In this document: positions 10,201 through 22,200 of the stretch, piece by piece
How the letters are laid out: each line of letters begins with the position of its first letter
How positions within the stretch are numbered: position 1 is the first letter of the stretch
Assembly (NCBI GenBank): GCA_963971575.1
Contig: OZ020616.1
Span: 8,851,934-8,915,933 of the forward strand
Length of the DNA stretch: 64,000 bases
Reading direction: 5' to 3'
DNA from: Liopterus haemorrhoidalis
Lineage: Eukaryota > Arthropoda > Insecta > Coleoptera > Dytiscidae
The notes under the pieces: model-generated
Databases searched by the model: none
Seen by the model: the letters and a program-made list of their open reading frames with translations, nothing else
Told to the model about the DNA's origin: nothing
Program-made: the position numbers and the translations under genes

Positions 10201-13200
10201 CCTTCAGTTGAACCTCCCTTAATCAAATGCTTGCATTTTATCGCACGCGTTCAATTTTAATTCCGGCCGGCAGCGAGTACTAGGTTAATTAAATTTAGTA
10301 CGTTAAGGGTTAAACAGACCATGGTAGTTTACACCTCTGATAAAGAGAGCAAATCATATACATAATAACACAATAAATTGACTGAACATTTATTTACCTA
10401 GAAAAGATACTTGGTAGAGAGAGTTGTTGATTTTCGTTGGATTTTTTGTGTCACGGGTGTAAGTTAGACTTCCCGCTCTTATTTCAGAAACAGACTTCAA
10501 GTTTTGTGAAGTCAGTGGAATTGTTTTTTGAGGTGGACTCATAGCGTGCAGAACTACAGTTAGGGCGAAGCTTACGTCAGATTGTCTCATTGCAGCAACA
10601 TCTAAAAGTAAACAGAAACAAATTATAACAATATCGATTTGTTTAAATAAAAACAGTAGAGGCACACGCAGTGCTGTAGTCAGGTAAAATCAGCAAAGGG
10701 TACCCAAAATTATGGAACCATTTTTAACGTAAGTAATCAGATTTTAACTATGAACTATTAATCAGTTATAACAATTATTCCAAATGCAATAACCAAAAGC
10801 TTTTAGGGAATTTCTCACAGTGGCCTAACTTTATTTGTTGTCTCCCCCATAATTTTCTTTGGGTCCCCCTAGGGTTGTTAACTTTGTCTTGGTCCAGCAA
10901 GAAACAAAAAGTCAGTTAAGAATCTAACGGGCCCATAAATAACATGCCCCCCCCCCCCGTAAGTTGCGGGCGTGTCGGGCCCATAGTTACACCACTAATT
11001 TCTCAATAACATTTACACAAATTTCAGGCGATAATAGACCGGGAGCTCATGACAGTTTATGGTCTCCGATTTCAAACAGCATACCTTATGGAGACGAGAA
11101 TATTTACCCTGTGACAACAAGGAAAGGAGGGTACTAAACCCCTGCACGCTTTCCGGTTATGTGGAAAATTGTATTTCCACTTGCACAAAATTTTGTGTTT
11201 TTCTCTGATTTAATAATGCGTGCACTTTTATCAAAAGATAGTTAAAACAAATTTAAAGTCTTAAACATTATAGTCATGCGATTCGAAGAGTCCCAAAGGG
11301 CTCAAACGGTCACATGATATTGTAATAAAAAAATATGATTTTCCGCATTTTCATGCAGCATGCTGATGAAAACAATTAAAGTTTTAAAAACCGCTTATTG
11401 CGTGTCGTTTAAAAATTAGTATCGGGCTGGATACGGCCCGCGGCCCATATACTGGACATCAGTGGTATATCTGTTTCTGATTATACCTAGGAAATCCTAA
11501 AAAGCCGCTCAATGCATGTCGTTTAAAGTTTAAAAATTAGTATCGGGCTGGATACGGCCCGCGGGCCATATGCTGGACAACAGTGGTATAGCTGTTTCTG
11601 ATTATACCTAGGAAATCCTAAAAAGCCGCTCAATGCATGTCGTTTAAAGTTTAAAAATTAGTATCCGGCTGGATACGGCCCACGGGCCATATGCTGGACA
11701 TCAATGGTATATCTGTTTCTGATTATACCTAGGAAATCCTAAAAAGCCGCTCAATGCATGTCGTTTAAAGTTTGAAAATTAGTATCGGGCTGGATACGGC
11801 CCGCGGGCCATATGCTGGACAACAGTGGTATAGCTGTTTCTGATTATACCTAGGAAATCCTAAGAAGCCGCTCAATGCATGTCGTTTAAAATTAAAAAAT
11901 TTAGTATCGGGCTGGAGAAGGCCCGCGGGTACGTTGCGTAACATCAATTACGTTGCGTTGCGTAACATCAATTCAAAACATGCCCATGACACAACAACCT
12001 TCGCTCGAGTCACCGTATGTACTGCAATGCTCTGCTCTAGTGTCTGGTAAGCTATCTGTTTCGTCATATACGTCGCCCCCTACTACTAACTTCGTTACCA
12101 TCCACACCCCACAAAATCCATGCACACCACGCAACTTAGCGTTACGGAACACACAGAAATTAGCGCTTTTATATATATAATTCTTTTCAAAATTTTGATT
12201 GTGGATCGGGCTGCGCGACAGATAACGCCATCTTGCTAAAACCGCATGTTTTCCAAACTCAGTTTATTTAATTGATGTGACAGAAAATTCTCAATTATTT
12301 CACGGTAGCGGTCACCGTTCACAATATTACGTTATCTACTGCCTCTTCGATAATTTCCAATTACATACATTTCTTGACCACACTCTTCGAGGATGTAATG
12401 GTCTATTTTGTTTATTAACATAACCGCTGAGTTCGTAATGTGTTTCGTCGCTCATTGGACGCAATTTTCTGAAGGTCTCCGTAATTAAAAAGCGATTATA
12501 CTACGAAAATCGTTCTTCAATTACAGATTGTTGAATTATAAAAACGCGTTGTTGGATCGTAAAACGCTTCATAACATATACCACGTCTACGTTCCTCGAC
12601 TATCAAATGTGAACTATCAATATTGAACCAAAACAAAATGGAGATCGATATAATTTCTAAAGTTAAATTTCGCCACCCAGTACAAGATAAGTTTATATAG
12701 TACATTCATAAAATAGTACCTTTTCGTCCACTTCCAACTCTTAAACATAGAGGCACAATCAAATTTATTATCATATTCTCTGCTTTATCCTGACTTGAAA
12801 ATATGGAGCTACCTCCACAAACCTGTTCCAAACTGTAGCTATCCTAAAAACAAAATCTACTGTTAGTAGGTATGTTAAAACAAATACGAAGGAACAGAAG
12901 TAAAACACAATTTGATCAATTTACCTCAATATTTAGAATTTGTAAGGCGATCAGTCGAACAACAATCGAACAAAATTGTGGTGGAGGTGCTTGGCTCATC
13001 AAAGCTGCTGTTGCTGCAGAAACACCTTCAGTTTGATAAGCATCACTTACCATCAATGTCTAAAACAATTAAACATTAACCAGCAGACCTAAAAATAAGA
13101 GAAGAACTCTACCTGACAAGTGTTAATAAGAGCTTTTATATGTTGCCAGTGCATTATATAGGGATACCTCGTCATAGTTTCATAAATTCCTTTTAGCAAT

Positions 13201-16200
13201 CCAGCTGCTGCATCCCAATCGGTATTTCTCTGCAAACATTAAAAATTTAGAGCAGAGTTTTCATAAAAATATTGATAACACACTCTTATTGAAGGTTTTT
13301 TGGAGATCTTCAAGAATACTTTATCCAATCTTCGTAAAATGGTGACTAAAGCTGGTCTCATGGCATCATTTGCCCATTCAGTTGATGGTAAAATATGGCT
13401 CATGTAATACTGAAGTCCTTTGCAGGCCATGGATTCAGGATCGTATGGTGAAACCTTTAGTAAACTATGAGCAATATCAGCCAGTCTCTGTAAAAACAGA
13501 CAAATATCATGTAAAACAATATGTGGGACCACTTGACAAATATTAAAAGACGGATCGAAGTTGCCACGACATCTAAAATAGATTACTATTATTATATGGA
13601 CATCTCCGATTAGATCTCAAGAGACGTATAGATCTCTTATATGGTACGAGAGCCTGGATGTTATCAGAAGCTACCAAAAAGAAAGTGAAAGCTTTTGAAT
13701 TGTGGGTCCTAGAGTCATATACTCAGAATATCCTGGGTCAACCAAGCCCGCAGCAATGAAGTCGCCCGGAGAATGAATTACTAACCTAAGGACATAAAGA
13801 TCATAAAGAAATGAAAGCTAAAATGTCTTCAGACATCTGATGAAAAACAAACAAAAATACTGTGACCTAAAAAATATTGTAGAGAGAAGAGACGCTAGAG
13901 GAACAAGGAAATTGTTTGGAGTTTCATTCATGTTCAGTTTTGTAAACTGAACAAATAAGAACCCATAAGCCGAAATACGTATTAATAAATTATAATATTT
14001 TGAAACATTACCGAGAGTTTTATTTTGAGTTCTATTATCAACATGTTTCAACGAGAGCCTACAACTGAATCTATTATTTTTTTTACGTAGTATTTTATTT
14101 CAGAACCTTTTACCTATATGTGAGTTTCACCAAGTAAAACTATCAACTATTAAAAACTTTTAATATCTTTATTCTGATATTACAAACTATATCGACAATC
14201 TATCACGATACAAGTATCATTCTTCATGAAGTTCATACAGTTCGGCTACTTTTGTTCTATTGAACAGAAGTATCCGAAATTTAACTGTGAAAAATATTGT
14301 AATAAATCATTTGCTTTATACATTTATTACTCTTGTTCTATTCTTCTAAGACAGCGGTTTCCAAACTTTGTTCAGTAACGACCCCCTTAGAAAAAATCCC
14401 ATCTCTGCCCCCCCCCCCTATTTAGGAAATTTATAAACAATTTGTAAATAATTTCTTTATTGAAATAATAATCACAAAAGTAGCAAAAATATGTAATGTA
14501 AATAGTTTCTCTAATTCACGAATAAATCACGAAAATCATATAAAAATAAATTATATTAATATTAAATATGTAATACAAATTAAAAATGTAATAAAATTCA
14601 ATTTTAATGTGAAGTATGGGCTTGTTTCTTCGCACATAATTCGTTAAATCGCGGTTTATATGAAGAAAGAGCCACTCTTATTTCGTCTTCCACTATTAAC
14701 CGTGCGCGATATTTTGTTTTAATAACAGCTAATGTGGAAAATCCTGCGACCCACGACCCCCTGGTTAATCTTGTACGACCCCCAAGGGGGTCGCGCCCCC
14801 CACCTTGGAAACCGCTGTTCTAAGATATTACTCACCACATGTGACCTAATATCCAATAATTCAACAATTTTCCCTTCCTGGTTACTCTTCCTGTTCAATT
14901 CTCCAAGTCTCTTGCTGGATCTACTGATAAAATCTCCCACCAAACTCAATAATACATCCCTGGGTCTTCGGTACTCAGCTCTCAAGACCTCAGAATCCTC
15001 AACATCATGTTCATAGACACTTTTAGCTCTGGAATGTTCGCTCATGTACTTAGAATGCGAGTCTTCATCAAAGTCAAAACCAGGAGAGTAGGGACCTCGC
15101 GAGTAGTTGCGTTGGGAAGAACCCTTGTGTTCAGGACTCGAACGATGTGGGCCATTATAACTCCTAAAAATGAACTGAGTTTTGGCGAAAAATATATAAA
15201 TAAAATAAAATAAAAAATAGAATATATTAAAAGAATTAAATGAATTAAGATCAAAATGCTATGAAAGAAAGTTAATAAATGTATTTTCTTTGATCTTAGT
15301 TCAGGCACGGAAAAAAATGTAATACTTTATGTAAAAAAATGATGTGAAGTGTGAATTTTCACACATTTCAGGGTTTCGCAGGTATTTAGTAACTGTATGA
15401 TGATTATTTGGGATGCCAAAATATTTTTTTATGAATTTTAATTCGAACGCCTGATACCATTATTTAAGTTTCTAAATATGAGCAGTATTTTTTTTTTTTT
15501 TTATATAGAAAGCTTCATTAAGATTTTGAAAATTGCGCCTATGGCTTCCATTGGTTGCTTAAATCATTAGCCCCGCCCTCTGATTTCGTATACATTCAAA
15601 CAGAATTAAATTATAATTTCAACACTTCCCACTGGTTATTAAATTTACGCTTTTAAAAATTACATGAAACATTTATCAAAATATAACTAGAATTTTGACA
15701 AAATAATTTAAATTAAATAAAAATGCAAAAAAATACAAAAAAAATAAAAATTTATGGGATTTGAACAGTAGTTTCTTCGGTAGTTACAGCTCACTAAGCG
15801 ACAACGCTACCACTGTACTACGAAGGTTCACTCGTTCACTATGTTAAATAGCGGATTAAATATATTACATATTTTAGTTAAAAACACAAAAAATGCGTTA
15901 TTTTCCGAAAACATAATCTGATCAAAAATTCCTGTTGTACAATTCCGGTTCACACCAATGTACATTACTGAGAATTTTTTCATATTTTTAGTTTAAACCA
16001 TCTGGGCTACAGGGTGTCGCACAAAATTTTTTTTGCACAATTTTGGCAAAACTCGACTCAAAATAATTTATTTTGCAATAATAAAATTTTGATCGTTAAT
16101 CCTCGTACCAAGGGCTTTCATTTGATACCCTACACAGAATTGTAAGAAAAATATTTTTTTTCGATGAGCATATATTTGTTTATATTTTTAGGGGGGGTAT

Positions 16201-19200
16201 ATTTTTTAGATGTTTTAGTATTTGTCCTATGTGCGGGTCAAAGAGTTGTGTAAGCATGCCAAATTTCAACTCTCTAGGTTTAGCCGTCTGGCTACAATTT
16301 TTACCGAACAGACAGACAGACAGACAGACAGACGACAAAATGACGGTATAAGGGTTTTTTGGTCATACCTACAAAACCCTAAAAATGAACTGAGTTTTGG
16401 CGAAAAATATATAAATTAAATAAAATAAAAATAGAATATATTAAAAGAATTAAATGAATTAAGATTGAAATGCTATGAAAGATAGTTAATAAATGTATTT
16501 TCTTTGATCTTAGTTCAGGTACGGAAAAAATGTAATACTTTATGTAAAAAAAGTAGAAATCACACAATAAAAAGAACAAACAATAGTTATCGATTTCTTT
16601 GAAGTTATATGGTATATATGCATAGAATTCAAATGCATCGGTGTCATTTTAGGCCAAACGAGACCATCATCCAAATTATTTTTAACGTAAATCTCATAAT
16701 AACTTCAATGACTACAAGTACACTTGAAATGTATATGAAATACGTTCCTGTTATGCTTAAAACCGTAGTACGCATAAAATTAGGTACCAGACGCGCACCC
16801 ATAATTTTTTCTTAATGTTCAGAAACCAAAATTTTTCATTTAGGGTGGACTCAGATACCAAAATGATTTATTTTTTTTGGGACTCAAGTTTAGTAACAAA
16901 ATAATGCAGCTCTAAGGCCCGGTCTTTCCACTTTCAGTTAAAGTCCCAGGTAACTATCTGACAGATAAGGTTATTTGTAACTTCATCTGCTGAATAAATG
17001 CCAATACCAGTCAGTGAATCCAATACGTCAGTCTCATTATCCGTTAGATAACTATCCGATAGATACATTTGTATAGAAATAAGGGATGAAATTTACTCGG
17101 CAGATGAAGTTACAAATAACCTTATCTGTCAAATAGTTACCTGGGACTTTATCTGAAGGTGGAAAGACCGGGCCTTAAAAACTTATTTTTTACTTTGTAT
17201 TTATTGGTTGCGATGACAGCGGGATGTATTAAAATTACAGCATTAAAATTTTTGGCAAACAAGTATACTACATATTTATCATTACGAATATAATGGCTCA
17301 TGGCTCAATGCGGTTCAAGCACGTGCGCTTATAAGACGCCATACTACATTATACGTAGTCATATATTTAAAAACTTTATCGAGTCACTACAGGATGGGAG
17401 GATGAATTTATTGTATCCACGGTACAAGATCGGCCCGAAACGAGTTCCGTAGTTTGTTGATTAGCTCAAGTTCGAGAATAATTTACAAGGTGACAATTTC
17501 GGCAAGAACAGTTTCCCGGATGTTAAACGAAACCAAAAAACAACATCGTAACTGGTCCAGCTCACCGAGTCAAATGGTCTGGCAATGAATGGAGCATAAT
17601 GTTATTTATAGATGAGTTTCGGTCTTGCTTACGACCACCAAATGGCCGTGAACGTGTTTGGCGAAGATCTGAAGTACGATATATTGGCTGTAATATCTTC
17701 AAGAACTTCGTTAGCACGTGCTTTTTTTTCTAACTATTTCACTGCACCAATAACAGCATTTCACTAATTCGTGTTTTAATGGAATTTGACTTATGGTTAC
17801 CGGTTACTAATTATACAACGGAAGAAATATATACGGTAGTAAATATGTTAAAAGCATTATTACAAGTTAAATACAATTTTTCTATTTCCTAGAAATAGAA
17901 TTTTTCATAGAAATTAAAGTTCTATAGACAGTGGCGTAGCAAGACCTTTGTGGGCCGGTGTGCCACTGGGATTAAGGGGCCCCTCCTTACTCCTTGTATT
18001 ATTTAAATTTTTAATATTCTTTTGGCTCATTTTAAGTTCTAAATGTCATTTTGATTTTTTTATATTTATGTATGTCTGTTAGTGCCTTATTCGAAAAAAA
18101 TTTCAAATAAAAGTTGTTTTATTTTTATGATTTTTAAATCAAAATTAATTAAAATGATTTTTTGTTAAAATGCAATCTGTATTTTCAAAATTAATAAATT
18201 AAAGTGAAATGCCTAAAGAAACAACTTGCCAGGAAATATATGTATGTACCTAATTATAATTTCTGTGTTCCATGATCTAATTGTCTTTTCCCTAGATTTA
18301 GAAATAGGAGGTCGCAAATTGTTCAGTATATTAATTCTTTTTTTAAATGTAAAAAACGAAATGCAATAGACACATTGAATATTGGCTTAATTATACAATA
18401 CGCGACACAAGTCTGAACAAGTCTGAATTGTCCGTAGACAACGATCTTTTACTTGATTTCATTTATTTCAACTCTTACCCTGATTGCGAACGGTTACTAT
18501 TGACATACATATTATCAGTTTGAATAATTTGTATTGTAAATATTTAGTTTAAAGTTTACCTGAAGCTTGAGTGCAATTGTTTTAAAAATACGTTAGAATT
18601 TTCATTTGTGCTAATTTATCATAAGGTAAGTTTAAAAAGATATTTTTTTATGTTTAATACATGTCTAATATAGTATATACTTATAAGGATAAATATGCCG
18701 AAACATCAGAGCGGGGCGGCGAAAAGAAAGAAAAAAGAAGAAGCGCAAGAGGAAATAAATAAATTGCCTAAACTAGATAGCTTTTTTAAACAATCGACGG
18801 CAGAATCGACTCCTCCAGTTCCTTCTACTAGCTTATTATTAAATTTGGAAGCAGAAGATGACACAGAATCTGAACAAGTGCCAGAGGGTGACGAAGTGAA
18901 AACAAAATCATCAGAACAAGTTGTAGAAAATATTGATCTAAATCATAGTGCAATAAGTATGCAAGGATATTTATCAGACAAATTTAATTTTCCTGACCCA
19001 TTAATTAATTAATTAATTAATGGGTCAGGAAGAAAATTAATTAATTAATTAATTAATATAATAAATGTATTTAATCCTATGAATGGTATTTTTTCCTCTT
19101 CTTTGACCTTTATTTATTACAAAAAAATTAAAATAAACAAATAAAAATGGTAATTAATAATGAAAATAAGGCCCCATTGGCACTTTGGCTCGTGGGCCCT

Positions 19201-22200
19201 TCGAGCACATGGGCCCGTGTTCAGCGCACTCCTTGCACCCCCGGTTGCTACGCCCCTGTCTATAGAATAGAATAGTATAAGAATATTTTATTCAACTTAA
19301 AAAGAATTAATACAATGCTGTCTCACTTTCTATGTGTCTATTCTGCCTCTACTCGTTCTATGTTCTATTCTACTGCTCTACTTAAATACAGAAAATATTT
19401 TTACTTATCAGCATACTTGGTGAGGGATTCACAATTATTAACCAGGGTCTTAATAGCCACAGCCAATTGATGGATGATTTCCTTCTCTGTTTTACCTTCT
19501 TTGTTATAGGTTGGCAGTTGGATATGTTGCAAGTAGCATGGAAGAATTGCTTCTAAGATTATCTAAAGAATACCCAAAAAAAAATATTAGTCGAACTTCC
19601 CTCTGATATCCTCAAATGTGTGAATACTTACAAGCATCTGATACCCTCTAACACTCTCTGAAGCATAACTGACAACCATAATACACAAACTAATACAATC
19701 TAATACAGTGACCATTTCATTTTCATCATGGTAACAAAAATCAATAGCCTTCAATGGCTTATCCTCTTTCACCAGCTCTGCAATATTCAAAGGGTCTGGT
19801 GATGGTGTTTCCAGACTTAGAAGTAGATTAAATAAACAACTGGATTGCACCTTGTGGGCATCACCATAAGTGCCCTCTTCGTCTGTATCCAAGATAGCAG
19901 AAAGAGAACCAAACATTTGTAATATGAATGGTTTACGATTCATTAGATAGAATTGCTTAACGGCGTATTCTACGGTTGTGGTTACTAGTTTGTTAGTCTG
20001 ATGGTTAGAGTAAATTTTTAGTAATGTTGGTATTATTAGCAAATACCTGAAATATAAATAATATAATATTAAATATCCATAAAGTAAAAAGTTATGAAGT
20101 TAAAGAAGAATGATTTCTTCGAAAGAAAAATATTTCGCCGCATACTTGGATAGTTAGAGAGGAAGATGGTTGGAACATCAGATGCAACTATGAACTATAC
20201 AGGATATATCAAGAACCAGATGTAGTCAAAATGGTCAGAGTAGGAAAACTCTGAGTGTGTCATATACAAAGAATGCAACAGAAGAACAACTAAGATGTTT
20301 ACATCAAGAACTCTGATTGAAAAAAAGGCATGCAGACGGATGGATGGACAATGTGCAGCGTGATCTGCTAGAATACAGCTGAGTGACAACATATGAAATT
20401 GCCATGGATAGAGATAGATACCATGGATGAGGTTAATAAAGGAGGTCAAGACTTACGACGGGTTTTTGTACCATGATGTAAATACCAACAACTCAACCAG
20501 AGTAATGGCAGATAAACTTCTCACAAAAACAATAAACATAGATGCATTGGAGGTATTGTAGACAAGATGGCGTATTAAGTTCTTTCTTACACAATTTTGT
20601 TATGGCATAATAGAGGCAGTAAAACAACTAACATCTACTTTTTATGTTACACAGACGATGCTGTATTGTTAGAAGAAAGCGAAGACGACCTACAAAAATG
20701 TTTATATATGCCTACATTTAACAAAACTGCCAAAAAATATAACATCACAATATCTACTATGATAATGAAATCTATGATTATCTCAAAATATGCAAGAAGA
20801 TGAAAATTAGAAATAGACGGAGGTGCCAATGGGAGGTATACTATTTTAGTCACCCAAATAGATATGTCAGCTAATTAATGCATGCGAGCACAATAGCCGA
20901 AGACAAAAAAATAATAGACAAGCAAATACAGTGGATATGAAAGGTAAAGAGAACGAAAGTAATCTGAAAGAAGAATACTTAGTTAGGCCTCTAGGAAGCA
21001 AGATTATGAGATCTATTTTGGAGAGTGCTGTTGTTCTGGAAGGCAATATAATACAATATACTTGGAAAGTACTGGAATTTTACAGAACAATTAACATTTT
21101 ATACTTATAGTAACTTCAATTGACAATCCTCAAGAGGCACAAATAGCCTTTGTTGCTGTGCGCCAAAAATTTAATTAACTAACAATCCCCGAGAAGAGGA
21201 ATGGGAGGTTTTTGTGAGATATCACCAAATTAACACGACTGACAAAAAAAAAAGCAGTTAAAAAATTGGGAACTATACAAGACACAGGTCTGCCAGTAAC
21301 AATTCCTTATTTAATTATCTGTAGTTGGTAATCCTGTTAACTACATTTGTGTCTTTTCTAAATACGTACTTACCCATTTGTAGTGAAAATATTTTTAAAA
21401 TTAATAGCAGCATTTATGTAAGTTGCTGTCACATATCGCAAAATACAAGAATCTTCAGAATGTTGTACCAGAGCTCCATTCAGTACATTAAGGAAAAGAT
21501 GAATATCTCCAGAATATGCGAAATTTCCTGCCATTGCTTCAAACATACGGGCAATCAATCGGACCCACATAAATTTATGTAGAACATCCAGACCCAGCAA
21601 CACCTAAAAAAACAATAAACAGCAATGAACGGTATCGCTAGTCCTTAATCAACGCCATACCAAGTTTATTTATTATTCTAATAAGTTAACGTCTTTAATC
21701 TTGCTGTATCTGCATATTACCTTTCCAATTTCTCCTCCTTTGTATAAATCTAAATTAGAGTCCAAAGCCTTTCTTGGAAAAGCTGGCAACTTCATAAGTT
21801 CCTCATGTAAAAATACTACTCTTTGGACAACCATGTCAACGTTTTTCAAAATGGCCCATGTTAGCAGAACTTTACCAATTTCCACAAACTTCTGCACTAG
21901 TTCTTGCTTCTGAAGAGCGTTGAAGGCATCTTCTTGCTTCATGTGTACTAATTCCAACTGTGGATATTGGGATCTTTTGAAGAAATAGTAATCGCGAACG
22001 TAAGAAGATGGATTGTGAATTTGATCTGGACAAAAAATACAATGGATTAAATATATAAATAATTGATTTATAGAGAATCTTTAGCAAAAGATATACTTCA
22101 TAAACGTGGAATATTATAAGTCAGTGTTTCAACAACTTCAATGTAAGGACCACGTTGCCCTATATAAACAGAATCGCACTTACGTGTCTTATAATCTACA

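Larger units (their letters stand above)
9508..10309 (+). mobile_element. piggyBac deletion derivative
   Basis: Flanked by TTAA at 9504-9507 and 10310-10313, with termini CCCTTATAGG and its partial complement (CCTTAACG read inward from the right). The 802-bp element keeps only the N-terminal part of the transposase. The left interior has three copies of a 43-bp unit. It lies in the intron between exons 36 and 37. Confidence 0.88.
17929..19258 (+). mobile_element. hAT element with intact ends, 1,330 bp
   Basis: Perfect 8-bp target duplication TCTATAGA (17921-17928 and 19259-19266). Ends CAGTGGCGTAGCAA and its near complement (read inward from the right, CAGGGGCGTAGCAA). It keeps only the N-terminal exon of a transposase gene, so it is non-autonomous. 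Confidence 0.95.

Noticed and set aside
11385..11930. CRISPR-like repeat array
   Set aside because: Contiguous 121-bp tandem units without spacers, in a eukaryotic intron.
11953..12180. 75-codon plus-strand open frame as a gene
   Set aside because: Follows a minisatellite, has no family resemblance, and is on the opposite strand within an unc80 intron.
15164..16552. A small LTR retrotransposon with 175-bp LTRs
   Set aside because: The flanking repeats lack TG...CA ends, and the other copy of the inner element does not carry them.
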